Origin: Candidatus Corynebacterium avicola
Lineage (GTDB): Bacteria > Actinomycetota > Actinomycetes > Mycobacteriales > Mycobacteriaceae
Assembly: GCA_019114135.1 (NCBI GenBank)
Contig: DXGC01000066.1
Location: 1-44,145, forward strand
Length of the DNA stretch: 44,145 nucleotides
Reading direction: 5' to 3'
Below are positions 27,339 through 36,411 of the stretch, piece after piece. A program made the translations under genes and the position numbers. The notes under the pieces are model-generated. The model made no database searches, was not told the origin of the DNA, and worked only from the letters and a program-made list of their open reading frames with translations. How positions within the stretch are numbered: the first letter of the stretch is position 1; each line of letters begins with the position of its first letter.

Positions 27339-28739
27339 CTAGAACTCCCCGCAGTTGCTCGGGGCAGGCTTGTCGTTGAAACGGTCGACGAGGTAGTTGA
27401 ACGCGCCGCCTGCCTGGGTGAGCATCGGGACCGCGTGGTTGATCACGGAGCCGGGGAGCACGGAGGGCAGCGGGTCGGTGTTGAACTGGACGTCGCCACC
27501 GGCCTCGCAGTAGCGGTCCGCGGCATCGCGGGCCTGCTGCCACGGGATGGTGTCGTCGTTCTTGCCGTTGACGACCAGCATCGGGGCGTTGAGGTCCTTG
27601 TACCTGTTGGCCAGCTTGTAGCTCTCCAGCACCTCCTGCAGTCGCTCGTCCTCGCGGGCGATCTCACCGAAGGACTTGCCGGACTTGGTCATCGTGCGGG
27701 TGTCGGTGAAGGCCCAACGTCCCACGACATCACCGATGCAGCGGTCCTTGGTGTCCTCCATGAAGCGCTTGCCCTTCTCGTTGAAGTACTCGTCCTGCAG
27801 TCCCGCGAGCTCAGGGTGGCGGGCCAGGGCGCCGTTGAGGGCGAAGCCGATCACGCCGGTGATGGCGTGGTCGTCCACGTAGTCGACGACCTCGGTGAGG
27901 TCGGCCGGCGGGGCACCGGCGAAGGTGCCCTTGACGTTCAGCTCCGGGGCGTAGTCCTGGGCTCGCTCGGCGGCTGCGGCCGAGGCACCACCACCCTGGG
28001 AGTAGCCGAAGAAGCCCAGCGGGGAGTCCTGCGGCAGGCCCAGCTGGGTCAGGCCGGCACGTGCGCCGTCGAGGGTGGCCGTGCCCTCCTCGAGGTGGTT
28101 CACGTAGGTGTGCTGACCCGGGGTGCCCAGACCGATGAGGTCGACCACGATCACGTTCATGCCCATGGCGCTCGCGGCGGCGTGGAAGGGGTACTCGTAG
28201 TTCAGGTTGACGGCACCGTTGCCGTCGTCGAAGCCGAAGAGCTGGTTGGACGACCGGGACGGGGCGCAGATGTCACCGGCGCCGCGGGTACCCGGGGTGG
28301 CGACGATGGTCGGGGCCGGGCCCTTGCCCTGCCACTTGCCGGTGGGCTTCAGGACGACACCGCTGGCCGCGACCGGCTCATCGTGCTCGTTGACCGTGTT
28401 GTAGAGAATCTTCTCGGCGCTGCCCGGGCCGCCGTCGGACGCGAGGTTCAGCAGCTGTGGGGCGTCCTGGGTGCGGAGCACCTCGCCGGTCTCGGACGGC
28501 AGGTTCTCCGGCGGGAGGTAGAACGGGTCGGAGCCGTCGGCGTTGGACTCGCCGGAGAACGGCGGTACATCGACGCCGGGCAGGACGGACTCACCGGACA
28601 GTACGCTGCCGGAGGCGTCGGGGTCGGGGGAACCCGGGGTCTCGTCGGCGACGGCGACGGCGGTGGAGGAGATGGCGAGGGCAGAGGTGGCTGCGAACGT
28701 CAACACAGCCTGTGACATGCGGGTCTTGAGGGGCTTCAT
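27339..28739 (-). CDS. Secretory lipase (LIP family, alpha/beta hydrolase)
   Basis: A 466-residue exported lipase or esterase. A signal peptide (residues 1-32, ending VAVADE) precedes a Ser/Pro/Asp-rich linker and the secretory-lipase fold. The nucleophile elbow is GYSQGG with Ser247. The acid is likely the Asp in VNGKNDDTIPW and the base the His in INHAVPM. Cysteines near 158, 334, 436 and the C-terminal end could form disulfides. Substrates are probably acylglycerols or other lipids outside the cell. The ATG at 28739 has no ribosome site; TAGTGT (minus strand, 28752-28747) ends 7 nt before it, suggesting a leaderless transcript. A terminator follows. Confidence 0.9.
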   Translation of the reverse strand: MKPLKTRMSQAVLTFAATSALAISSTAVAVADETPGSPDPDASGSVLSGESVLPGVDVPPFSGESNADGSDPFYLPPENLPSETGEVLRTQDAPQLLNLASDGGPGSAEKILYNTVNEHDEPVAASGVVLKPTGKWQGKGPAPTIVATPGTRGAGDICAPSRSSNQLFGFDDGNGAVNLNYEYPFHAAASAMGMNVIVVDLIGLGTPGQHTYVNHLEEGTATLDGARAGLTQLGLPQDSPLGFFGYSQGGGASAAAAERAQDYAPELNVKGTFAGAPPADLTEVVDYVDDHAITGVIGFALNGALARHPELAGLQDEYFNEKGKRFMEDTKDRCIGDVVGRWAFTDTRTMTKSGKSFGEIAREDERLQEVLESYKLANRYKDLNAPMLVVNGKNDDTIPWQQARDAADRYCEAGGDVQFNTDPLPSVLPGSVINHAVPMLTQAGGAFNYLVDRFNDKPAPSNCGEF

Positions 28740-28746
28740 GGGAGAT

Positions 28747-28752
28747 ACACTA
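28747..28752 (-). promoter_or_regulatory. Leaderless -10 element of the secretory lipase gene
   Basis: TAGTGT on the minus strand, 7 nt before the ATG at 28739. Confidence 0.5.
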
Positions 28753-28814
28753 AACCACGGGAAGCTGTTGTGTTGTTAAACTAGAAATTTCCCCCGTATC
28801 CAGCGGCGGAAAGC

Positions 28815-30140
28815 GTGGCAGAATTGATTCCACCTGCGTCGACCAGTAGAAATAGGGACGTGCAACAGACCCCTGAACCCCGCCCGGCCCACCGGTCGAC
28901 CACCCCTGTGCCGGCACCGCGTCCCCGGGACGCCGCGCAGGAGGTCACCGAATGGCCCGACAGCTCCCTCTGGGCCGAGGCCGACCAGGATGATCGCTCC
29001 GATCATGCAGATCATGCAGACCGCGCCGACCGGCCCGGCGTTCTCAGCTGGTTCGCCCGTCCCCTCCGTCGCGGTTCTGCAGCGCGCCGTGCGGGCCGCT
29101 CGGCCACCGTTCTGGTGGCGGCGTTGATGGTCGGCGCCCTGGTCTGGGTCGGACACTCGCCAGCTGGCGAGAACACCGAGGCGCTGGACGCCTACCGTGA
29201 GCAGACCCTGCAGGAGAACGCCGAGGCCGCCGCCGCAGCGTCCGACGGAGCAAACAACATCGTGCCCACCGCAGTCGAGGCCGAGCTGGGCAAGGGCCCG
29301 AAGATCGACGGACCAGCCCCCGGTGACAGCAAGACGGTCACCGTGCGCTCCAGCGACCGTAACCGGAAGGGCGTCCTGTCACTGCCGGAGGACTACTCCG
29401 CCGACCAGTCCTACCCGGTGCTGCTGGCCTACCCCGGCTACAAGGAGTCGGCGGCCAGCATGCACAAGTACACCGGTTTCGACCGGCACCCCGCCATCGT
29501 GGTCTACATGCAGGGTGTGAGCGACTCCTGGGAAGGCGCGCCCTACGCCAAAACGAAGGACGGCGAGGACGTCCGCTTCACGATGGACATGCTCGCCGCG
29601 CTGAACACGACCTACAACGTCGACAAGTCCCGCATCTACGCCGCCGGCATGTCCAACGGCGGCGGCATGGTCGCCAAGCTGGCCTGTCGCAAGCCGGACG
29701 TCTTCGCCGCGGTCGCCTCGGTCTCCGGTGCCTACTACTCGGGCACCCGGGAGAACTGCGTGGAGGACACCCACCGCGCCCCGTCGATGCTGGAGATCCA
29801 CGGCACGGAGGACGAGACGATCAACTACTCCGGCGGACGCCGTCACGGCGGCAGCTACATGGGTGCCCGTGACCTGGTGCAGCAGTTCGCCGACCGCAAC
29901 GGCTGTCAGGCCACCCCGGTGACCACCGCCCTGGCCGGCGACGTCCAGCGTCAGCAGTGGCCGATGTGCACCGCCGGCACCTCGGTCGTCCACCTCCGGG
30001 TCGGCGACGGTGGACACAGCTGGCCGGGCGACGCCTCAGGCGCCTCCGGTGCGGCGTCCAGTTCGGCGGAGGCGACGTCCTACTCGCTGAACGCCACCAC
30101 CGAGGTCTGGGAGTTCCTCTCGGGGCACCGGCTCACCTAG
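28815..30140 (+). CDS. Membrane-anchored PHB depolymerase/feruloyl-esterase-like hydrolase (LpqC-like)
   Basis: A 441-residue protein. A hydrophilic N-terminus with a DHADHADRADR run leads to basic residues (83-95) and one membrane helix at about 97-113; the esterase domain (about 170-440) then lies outside. It belongs to the PHB-depolymerase-type esterases: VLLAYPGYKESAASMHKYTGF, the nucleophile GMSNGGGM with Ser280, HGTEDETINYSGG (Asp) and GGHSWPG (His). The true substrate is unknown. Starts are uncertain: the GTG at 28815 gives the longest protein, but the GTG at 28860 has a TAGAAA element 7 nt before it. Divergent from the lipase gene, so the pair of outer hydrolases share a control region. 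Confidence 0.82.
   Translation: MAELIPPASTSRNRDVQQTPEPRPAHRSTTPVPAPRPRDAAQEVTEWPDSSLWAEADQDDRSDHADHADRADRPGVLSWFARPLRRGSAARRAGRSATVLVAALMVGALVWVGHSPAGENTEALDAYREQTLQENAEAAAAASDGANNIVPTAVEAELGKGPKIDGPAPGDSKTVTVRSSDRNRKGVLSLPEDYSADQSYPVLLAYPGYKESAASMHKYTGFDRHPAIVVYMQGVSDSWEGAPYAKTKDGEDVRFTMDMLAALNTTYNVDKSRIYAAGMSNGGGMVAKLACRKPDVFAAVASVSGAYYSGTRENCVEDTHRAPSMLEIHGTEDETINYSGGRRHGGSYMGARDLVQQFADRNGCQATPVTTALAGDVQRQQWPMCTAGTSVVHLRVGDGGHSWPGDASGASGAASSSAEATSYSLNATTEVWEFLSGHRLT
29001..29018 (+). repeat. Tandem 9-bp repeat inside the esterase gene
   Basis: GATCATGCA occurs twice in tandem, encoding part of the DHADHADR run. Its in-frame length could vary without breaking the gene. Confidence 0.75.
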
Positions 30141-30156
30141 CCGGTCCTGGCCGGAA

Positions 30157-31527
30157 CTACCTGGCCAGCGCGCCCATCGGGTCCCACGCGGGCAGGACGT
30201 GCGGGGTGACCTTTCCCTCGTCCGCGGCGGTGAGCACGTCCCGGTAGGTGCCGGGCAGCCGGTCGCGGTGCACGGCGATCTCGAAGACGTACTCCTCGAA
30301 CCAGTTGTCGTTCATGGTCCAGAACCCCTCGTCGGCGGCCTTCGGGCCCCAGGAGTTCTCCACGCGCCACTTCACCGGGCGTCCGTCCTCGTCGACGTCG
30401 ACGCCGGTGAAGACCATGGCGTGGGTCATCTGGGACTCACCGGTGAGCAGCCGCTGCTGCTTGTCCAGGCCCAGGTCCACGCCGTAGAAGCCCTCGTAGT
30501 CGTGGAGGTTGGCGTCCCACACCCCGGTCTCGCGGTAGCTCTGCGCGGAGGTGTCGCAGCCGAACCACACCGGACGGCCGTCCTGCAGGGAGGACAGCAC
30601 GGCGTCCTTGATGACGTCGATCGGCGCGTTGAGGTAGGTGACCGGCTCCGCGCCGTCCTCGCCGATGGCGTTGCCGAGGTACTCCACGGTGAACAGTTCG
30701 CCGTAGGGGGAGCTGTCGCGCGGGTCGTTGACCACGCACACGTGCTCGGCGAGATCGTCGGGCAGGTGGGCGGCGGCGAACTCGAGCGGGGTGACGGTGC
30801 CGACGCGGTGGAACTCGTCGTCCTTGTCGCGGTACTGCCAGGTGAAGCTCTCCGGCGGTGTGCCGAGGTGCACGGTGAGGATGCGGTGCACGTCGGCGAG
30901 GGTGTCGCGGTGCACCTCTGCCGCACCGGCGGCGCCTTCACGGATCCGGGCGGCGCCGGCGCGCAGGGAGGTGGCGAGGTCGCGGTTCATCGCCCGGGTG
31001 TCGGAGGACGACCTGGTCTCCGGCATGGCGTACTTCGGCACCGCGCCGTACTTGGCGACCAGGGCGACGAACATGTTCCACTGTCCGCCGTCGTCGATGG
31101 GCTCGGCGAGCAGCTTCTGGACGGTCCGGTCGTCGATGTCGCGGTCGGCGAGCTCGACCATGGCGTTGAGGAAGTAGTTGGCCTTCTCCAGCTTGTCCCA
31201 GAAATGCAGGTAGGTCTGGGAGAGCTCCAGGTCCTTGACGCCGGTCTGGTCCATCACCGATCCGCGCAGGGTGTTGAGCCCGGCGAAGATCCAGCAGCGT
31301 CCGGAACGCTTCTGGTCGGCGACGGCCCAGGAGTCGATCTTCACCGAGGTGGTGTTGGTGATCGAGGTCAGGACGTCGCGGTCGAGGGTCACCGTCTCGA
31401 CGTCCGCCGCGGTGGCGGCGTTACGCGCCTGGCGGAAGGACGCGTCGGCGCGCAGGGAGGACGAGAGTTCGGCGAGGTAGCCGGCGTCGACGCCGGGCGT
31501 TGTTTCAGTATTCGTAGTCACAGTCAT
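30157..31527 (-). CDS. C1B cysteine peptidase (bleomycin hydrolase/aminopeptidase C), copy 2
   Basis: A 456-residue papain-fold aminopeptidase. The active site is QKRSGRCWIF with the oxyanion Gln72 and nucleophile Cys78, the His in THAMVFTG and the Asn in VENSWG. These enzymes form hexamers with active sites facing inside and trim peptides in the cytoplasm. The protein lacks a signal peptide. It is similar along its length to the gene directly upstream, and its ATG overlaps that gene's stop by one base (TGATG), so the two are translated together. It is convergent with the esterase gene with 16 nt between. Confidence 0.93.
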   Translation of the reverse strand: MTVTTNTETTPGVDAGYLAELSSSLRADASFRQARNAATAADVETVTLDRDVLTSITNTTSVKIDSWAVADQKRSGRCWIFAGLNTLRGSVMDQTGVKDLELSQTYLHFWDKLEKANYFLNAMVELADRDIDDRTVQKLLAEPIDDGGQWNMFVALVAKYGAVPKYAMPETRSSSDTRAMNRDLATSLRAGAARIREGAAGAAEVHRDTLADVHRILTVHLGTPPESFTWQYRDKDDEFHRVGTVTPLEFAAAHLPDDLAEHVCVVNDPRDSSPYGELFTVEYLGNAIGEDGAEPVTYLNAPIDVIKDAVLSSLQDGRPVWFGCDTSAQSYRETGVWDANLHDYEGFYGVDLGLDKQQRLLTGESQMTHAMVFTGVDVDEDGRPVKWRVENSWGPKAADEGFWTMNDNWFEEYVFEIAVHRDRLPGTYRDVLTAADEGKVTPHVLPAWDPMGALAR

Positions 31528-32906
31528 CAGGCCATCGCATCCCAGATCGGAAGGGCAGTGGTCTCGCCGGCGTCGAGTGCAGCGAGGGCGTCGGTCAGGT
31601 CGGTCTTCAGCGTGGTGCGGAGGTCGGCGTCGTCCAGCAGGCGGCGGGGTACGACGACCTGGAAGACGTTGTCGGCGAACCAGTTGTCAGCCATGGTGCC
31701 GTAGCCCTTGCCGGCCAGGTCGGTGTGCTCGGCGTGGCTCTTGGTGCCCCAGGAGTTCTCGACGCGCCAGAGTGTTCCGTCGGTCGCGTTGGCGTCGTAG
31801 CCGGTGAACACCATGCCGTGGGTCAGCCGGGACTCGGCGGTGTCCATCTGCTCGGCCTTGGTGGTGGCGGAGTCGGTGCCGTAGAGGGCGTCCAGCTCCA
31901 GCAGCTCGGAGTGCCAGACGCCGGTCTTGGCGACGAACTGGCGGTTTACGTCGCAGGCGAACCACACCGGCTCCCCGCAGTCCAGCGAGGTGCGGGTGAT
32001 GGCGCGCAGATCGTCGATGTCGGCGGTGACGTAGCTGAAGTCCGGGGTGCCCCACATGTTGTTCTCGTGGGAGACGTGGAAGGCCTGCCCGGTCTCGTGC
32101 CGCGGGTCGTGGACGACCGAGACATAGGTGTCGAGGTCGTCCGGGAGCACGCGGGCGGCGAACTCCTGCGGGGTCAGGGTGCCTTCGTCGTGGAACTCGC
32201 CGTCCTTGTCACGGTAGCGCCACGCGAACTCGGTCGGCGGCAGGCCGAGGTGCACGGCGATGACCCGGTGGGCGTCGGCGAGGGTCTCGGCGATGACTGC
32301 CTCGGTGTCGCCGCCGTTCAGCACGACGTCGCGCAGTCCGATCGCACCGCGTCGCAGGACGGTGCGCAGTCGGCCGTCGAGCTGGCTGGTGCGTCCGGAC
32401 GCGAAGGTCTCCGGCATGGCGTACTTCGGCACGACGCCGTACTTGGCGACGAGGTTGGTGAAGTAGTTCCACTGGCCACCGTCGGACGCAGCCTGCTCGA
32501 GCAGTGCGGCGACCGTCCGGTCGTCCAGGTCGGTCACGCCCTCGGCGAAGAGCTCGGCCAGCGAATGCAGCACATGGTTCGACTTCTCGATCTTGTCGTA
32601 GAACTGCAGGTAGGCGTGCGAGAACTCGAAGCCGTCGCCGCTCTTCAGCCCCAGGTCGTCGGCGACCCGGTGACGGAAGACGTTGTAGGCGGCGAACATC
32701 CAGCAGCGTCCGGACTGCTTCTGGTCGCTGACACCGAGGGAGTCGAGCTTGACCTCGGTCGTCGGGTTCACGGAGATCACGGCGTCCCGGTTCAGGGCGA
32801 CGGCGTTGACATCCGCAGCGGTGACGGCGTTTCGGGCGAGCCGCAGCGCAGGATCATCGGCCGGGGAGGTGAAGTCTCCCGCGGGCGGTAACGGAGTAGT
32901 GGTCAT
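31527..32906 (-). CDS. C1B cysteine peptidase (bleomycin hydrolase/aminopeptidase C), copy 1
   Basis: A 459-residue partner of the downstream gene. Its active site is QKQSGRCWMF with Gln62 and Cys68, then LTHGMVFTG and RVENSWGT. The sequence differs from copy 2 throughout while keeping all motifs, so it is an old duplication. The C-terminus ends in DAMA, short of copy 2's GALAR; in this family the C-terminal arm enters the active site and sets aminopeptidase behaviour, so the two may cut differently. The ATG at 32906 has TATAAC ending 7 nt before it, a leaderless promoter within the end of the HNH gene. Confidence 0.93.
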   Translation of the reverse strand: MTTTPLPPAGDFTSPADDPALRLARNAVTAADVNAVALNRDAVISVNPTTEVKLDSLGVSDQKQSGRCWMFAAYNVFRHRVADDLGLKSGDGFEFSHAYLQFYDKIEKSNHVLHSLAELFAEGVTDLDDRTVAALLEQAASDGGQWNYFTNLVAKYGVVPKYAMPETFASGRTSQLDGRLRTVLRRGAIGLRDVVLNGGDTEAVIAETLADAHRVIAVHLGLPPTEFAWRYRDKDGEFHDEGTLTPQEFAARVLPDDLDTYVSVVHDPRHETGQAFHVSHENNMWGTPDFSYVTADIDDLRAITRTSLDCGEPVWFACDVNRQFVAKTGVWHSELLELDALYGTDSATTKAEQMDTAESRLTHGMVFTGYDANATDGTLWRVENSWGTKSHAEHTDLAGKGYGTMADNWFADNVFQVVVPRRLLDDADLRTTLKTDLTDALAALDAGETTALPIWDAMA

Positions 32907-32913
32907 GGCAACC

Positions 32914-32919
32914 GTTATA
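32914..32919 (-). promoter_or_regulatory. Leaderless -10 element of the C1B peptidase pair
   Basis: TATAAC on the minus strand, 7 nt before the ATG at 32906. The last base departs from the usual T. Confidence 0.4.
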
Positions 32920-32927
32920 CGCTTTCG

Positions 32928-34463
32928 TCAGAAGGGGACCTCGCAGGGGTCGTTGGCTGCGGTGGTGCGCGCATCCAGCAGTGCGCGGCGAAGTGCGAGG
33001 TGACGTCCGGCCACGCGGATGTTGTGATCCCGGGTCGCCCGGTAGCGGTGGGACGCCTGTTCGGCGAAGGTCGTCCGCGCGAATCCGGCGAGCGGGCCGG
33101 TCGGCTCGGACACGTAGGTGTGGCCGTCGTCGACGCTGCTCCACATCACCGCGCCATCGGCGGCGCGGCTGACGTCCTGCCATCCGAGGGTCTTGAGCTG
33201 GTGGTGCCGCCGGCAGACCGGGTGCAGGTTGTGGGTGTCGGTCGGCCCGCCGTTCTCCGGGTTCTCGTGGTCGTAACGGTGGATGTGGTCGAGGTCGCAC
33301 CTGGTGGCGGGTACCTCGCAGCCGGGGAAGGTGCAGGTCCCGTAGCAGGCGGTGACGAAGTCACGGATCTGACCGGTGGGGGTGTAGGTCTCCGTCACGT
33401 CATGTCCGGGGATCCGCAGGTGGGTGACCCGGTCCATGAACTTCCGGGTGGCGACCTTGTCGAGCCAGTGCCCGGAGTCCGTGGCGACGATGTCGCTGTT
33501 GATCTCCCGGTAGAGGTTCAGGGTGACCTCGACTTCTGCGGTGCCGTGGGCGAGATGCATCAGGGCCTCGGCGCGGTTGCAGCGCATATTGGCGCACACC
33601 GCGTCGAGGATCGTCATGAACTCCACTGCCTCGGCAGCCGGCAGGGTGGCGGTGATGACCGTCGACAGTGGGTCGTAGGTGTCGACGGACACGCGCCGGG
33701 TGGTGGAGGTAGCGGAGTCAGTCTCGTCGGCCATCGCGTCCGCGGCCTCTGCGGCAGCGAGCTCGATGGCGTCCTGCTCGGACTGGCGTTCGGGATCGAG
33801 GTCAGGTGCGGGTTCCGACTGTTCGGCGTCGCCGCAGTAATCGGCCAATGTCACCGGATCCATCGGAGGTTCGGTGTCGTCGACGGGACGGGCCAGGGCG
33901 TCGATCGTATGGAGCGCCTTGAGGATGTGGTTGAACATGGTCCGGGGCGAGAAGATCGACTGGCCTGTCCGCCGCGGGGTGAGCACCTTGATCAGGGCAT
34001 TCTCAGCGGCTGCGGTGTCCTCCGGACGCACACCGTCGACACTGCGCGCGAGCTGCCGGAGGTGGTCGATGCTGAGCATCCCCGCCGACAGGTGCTGCTT
34101 CAGCCGGGGCATCCGACGGCACAACAGACCGATGTTGCAGTAGAGCTCCGCGCGGGCACGCGTCACCCCGAGAGCGGACTGGATGGAGGAGTAGTGGGCT
34201 ACGACATCGTCCCCGGGCTCCGGGGTGCAGGAGACGGCAACGGTGATCATCGCCTTGTTGGCCTGCACCATCGCTTTCGCGGCAGGATTCGTCGACCGGA
34301 GCAGTGACCACGCGGGGACGGGGGAGCCCCAGGTCATCGGTCGGTCGACCGTGACAATCTGGAAGACCTTGGACGGACACGGAGAGTTTGGGAAACGGCC
34401 CCGTAGGGGGAGCAATGGTGGCGGCGTCGGCGGGGGAGGTGGTGGTGTGAGTGGTGAGTTCAT
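32928..34463 (-). CDS. DUF222 domain HNH endonuclease (13E12-type)
   Basis: A 511-residue protein of the actinobacterial 13E12/DUF222 group. A polyproline N-terminus (residues 7-20) precedes the long helical DUF222 domain (about 60-400). The C-terminal HNH nuclease is complete: CTFPGCEVPATRCDLDHIHRYD, then NGGPTDTHNLHPVCRRHHQLKT, with CxxC-type metal cysteines and the His-Asn-His core. Such genes are damage-induced in Mycobacterium tuberculosis (known), and a LexA-type box lies upstream here. The target is unknown; the family is widespread and often repeated in a genome. The ATG at 34463 is preceded by TAGAGT at 7 nt. The stop is 21 nt before the peptidase pair. Confidence 0.86.
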   Translation of the reverse strand: MNSPLTPPPPPPTPPPLLPLRGRFPNSPCPSKVFQIVTVDRPMTWGSPVPAWSLLRSTNPAAKAMVQANKAMITVAVSCTPEPGDDVVAHYSSIQSALGVTRARAELYCNIGLLCRRMPRLKQHLSAGMLSIDHLRQLARSVDGVRPEDTAAAENALIKVLTPRRTGQSIFSPRTMFNHILKALHTIDALARPVDDTEPPMDPVTLADYCGDAEQSEPAPDLDPERQSEQDAIELAAAEAADAMADETDSATSTTRRVSVDTYDPLSTVITATLPAAEAVEFMTILDAVCANMRCNRAEALMHLAHGTAEVEVTLNLYREINSDIVATDSGHWLDKVATRKFMDRVTHLRIPGHDVTETYTPTGQIRDFVTACYGTCTFPGCEVPATRCDLDHIHRYDHENPENGGPTDTHNLHPVCRRHHQLKTLGWQDVSRAADGAVMWSSVDDGHTYVSEPTGPLAGFARTTFAEQASHRYRATRDHNIRVAGRHLALRRALLDARTTAANDPCEVPF

Positions 34464-34470
34464 GTCGATC

Positions 34471-34476
34471 ACTCTA
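34471..34476 (-). promoter_or_regulatory. Leaderless -10 element of the DUF222/HNH gene
   Basis: TAGAGT on the minus strand, 7 nt before the ATG at 34463. A second candidate, TATAAC (34518-34513), lies at the edge of the LexA box. Confidence 0.45.
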
Positions 34477-34516
34477 TCCAACGGTCCGGACAGCAAATGC
34501 GCGCAATGACATGTTA

Positions 34517-34532
34517 TAGAACAGGTGTTCGA
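34517..34532. promoter_or_regulatory. LexA (SOS) box between the DUF222/HNH and M18 genes
   Basis: TAGAACAGGTGTTCGA: the right half is perfect and the left half 4 of 6 against TCGAAC-N4-GTTCGA. It lies 53 nt upstream of the HNH start and 73 nt upstream of the aminopeptidase start, adjoining a TATAAC -10 that reads towards the HNH gene. Confidence 0.68.
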
Positions 34533-34591
34533 TACGGTTGAGAGAGTGCCTGGCCGCTGACCTGGCGTTGTGGCAGTCTGCGACGTCCCGC

Positions 34592-34597
34592 TACCCT
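34592..34597 (+). promoter_or_regulatory. Candidate -10 element of the M18 aminopeptidase gene
   Basis: TACCCT ends 8 nt before the ATG at 34606. A GGAG at 34599-34602 could instead be a ribosome site. Confidence 0.35.
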
Positions 34598-34605
34598 TGG
34601 AGTCC

Positions 34606-35907
34606 ATGACAGATCCCCGCGAGACAGCCCAGCGGTTCATCGATTTCATCGACGCCTCACCGTCCAGCTACCACGCCGCCGCCACGGTGACTACCGCACT
34701 GGACGACGCCGGCTTCCGACGCCAGGACGAGGCACAGGCCTGGGACTCTTCCCCGGGTGGCCACTACATCGTGCGGGGTGGGGCGGTGCTGGCCTGGCGG
34801 ATCCCCGAGGGAATCCAGGACCAGGGTGCGGGCGGGACGGCGTCCTTCCGCATCATCGGGTCCCACACCGACTCACCGGGCCTGAAGCTCAAGCCGGTCG
34901 GGGAGATCACCGGTCCCGGCGGCTGGCGCCAGGCAGGGGTGGAGATCTACGGCGGTCCGATCCTCGCGTCCTGGCTGGACCGGGAGCTGCGGCTGGCCGG
35001 CCGCGTCGTGGTCGACAGCGGGGACAGTGGGACCAGCGTGACCGAGAAACTCGTGTCCACCGGGCCGGTCCTGCGCGTGCCGCACCTGGCGATCCACCTC
35101 GACCGCGCGGTCAACACCGAGCTGAAGCTCGACCGGCAGGCCCACATGCAGCCGGTCTTCGCCATCGGTGACTCCGCCCCCACGATCGACGAGGTCGTCG
35201 CCGCCGCCGTCGGCGAGGATGCCGGGAACGTTCTCGCGCACGACCTGATCACCGTGGACACCCAGCGCGGCGAGATCTTCGGCGCCGAGCAGGACTTCAT
35301 CGCCGCCGGACGTATGGACAACCTCTCCAGCGTCTTCACCTCGCTCGAGGCGTTCCTCGCAGCCGAACCGGCCGAGGGCACCATCCCCGTCCTCGCCGCC
35401 TTCGACCACGAGGAGGTCGGTAGCTCGACCACCAGCGGGGCCGCCGGGCCGGTGTTGGAGGACGTCCTGACCCGCACCGCCGCCGCCCTCGGGGCGGACG
35501 CGGACGGAACCCGGGCGATGTTCGCCAGGTCGTCCTGCGTCTCCGCCGACGCCGCGCACTCCGTGCACCCCAACTTCGCAGGACGCCACGACGCCGCGAA
35601 CCGTCCGGTGATCAACGGCGGACCGGTGTTGAAGGTCAACGCCAACCAGCGCTACGCCAGCGACGCATCGACGTCCGCGGCGTGGCGCGCCGCATGCCGG
35701 GAGGCGGGCGTCCCGGACCAGGTCTTTGCCGGCAACAATGATGTCCCCTGCGGTTCCACGATCGGACCGATCACCGCCACCCGGCTGGGGATCCCCACCG
35801 TCGACGTGGGCATCCCGCTGCTGTCGATGCACTCGGCGCGCGAGATGGCCGGGGTGCAGGACGTCCAGTGGTTCGCCGACGTGCTGCGGACCTGGTGGGA
35901 GCGGTGA
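34606..35907 (+). CDS. M18 family aminopeptidase
   Basis: A 433-residue cytoplasmic metallo-aminopeptidase of the aspartyl-aminopeptidase family. The dizinc ligands are in SHTDSPG, FDHEEVGSSTTSG and the late MHSARE; NNDVPCGSTIGP and the FAGRHDAANRP region are also typical. These dodecameric enzymes remove N-terminal residues, often acidic ones. The ATG at 34606 gives the conserved TAQRFIDFIDASPSSYHA start. The stop overlaps the trmL ATG by one base. It belongs with the peptide transporter and two C1B peptidases as a peptide-use set in this part of the window. Confidence 0.93.
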   Translation: MTDPRETAQRFIDFIDASPSSYHAAATVTTALDDAGFRRQDEAQAWDSSPGGHYIVRGGAVLAWRIPEGIQDQGAGGTASFRIIGSHTDSPGLKLKPVGEITGPGGWRQAGVEIYGGPILASWLDRELRLAGRVVVDSGDSGTSVTEKLVSTGPVLRVPHLAIHLDRAVNTELKLDRQAHMQPVFAIGDSAPTIDEVVAAAVGEDAGNVLAHDLITVDTQRGEIFGAEQDFIAAGRMDNLSSVFTSLEAFLAAEPAEGTIPVLAAFDHEEVGSSTTSGAAGPVLEDVLTRTAAALGADADGTRAMFARSSCVSADAAHSVHPNFAGRHDAANRPVINGGPVLKVNANQRYASDASTSAAWRAACREAGVPDQVFAGNNDVPCGSTIGPITATRLGIPTVDVGIPLLSMHSAREMAGVQDVQWFADVLRTWWER

Positions 35908-36404
35908 TGGAGATTCCGACCTGCCACATCCTCTTCGACCAGCCGGTGATCCCTGGGAACACCGGTAACTCGATCCGGCTGAGCGCCGGAACCGGGGCGG
36001 TGCTGCACCTGGCGGAGCCACTGGGCTTCAACTTCGACGACAAGCACGTTCGTAGGGCGGGGCTCGACTACCACGATCTCGCGGAGGTGCACGTCCACCC
36101 GTCGCTGGACGCTGCGCTGGGTGAGCTGTGTAGCGAGGGGCGTGGCGACGACGGTACACGTGTCTTCGCCTTCACCTCGTCCGCGGACACCTGGTACACC
36201 GACATCGCATACCGGCCGGGGGATGTCCTGCTCTTCGGCACCGAACCCACCGGGCTGTCGGACGAGGCGCTGGCCGACCCACGGATCACGCAGCAGGTGC
36301 GCATCCCCATGCTGCCCGGACGGCGCAGCATGAACCTGGCGAACTGTGCGGCCGTCGCCGCCTACGAGGCGTGGCGGCAGGCAGGGTTCCCCGGCGGGGT
36401 GTGA
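35907..36404 (+). CDS. trmL: tRNA (cytidine/uridine-2'-O-)-methyltransferase TrmL-like (SPOUT)
   Basis: A 165-residue SPOUT methyltransferase. The motifs are [19 protein letters not shown] at the start, [12 protein letters not shown], then [26 protein letters not shown], which forms the knotted SAM pocket. TrmL methylates the 2'-OH of wobble base 34 in leucine tRNAs in E. coli. The start ATG shares a base with the M18 stop, so translation is coupled. A related 2'-O-methyltransferase precedes folD in other corynebacteria. Substrate is inferred from the family. Confidence 0.88.
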   Translation: MEIPTCHILFDQPVIPGNTGNSIRLSAGTGAVLHLAEPLGFNFDDKHVRRAGLDYHDLAEVHVHPSLDAALGELCSEGRGDDGTRVFAFTSSADTWYTDIAYRPGDVLLFGTEPTGLSDEALADPRITQQVRIPMLPGRRSMNLANCAAVAAYEAWRQAGFPGGV

Positions 36405-36411
36405 CGGAGGT

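Noticed and set aside
34464..34649. Longer DUF222/HNH protein starting at 34649
   Set aside because: The extra segment would run through the LexA box and the M18 start region and does not resemble DUF222 N-termini; the ATG at 34463 has a -10 element at the right distance.
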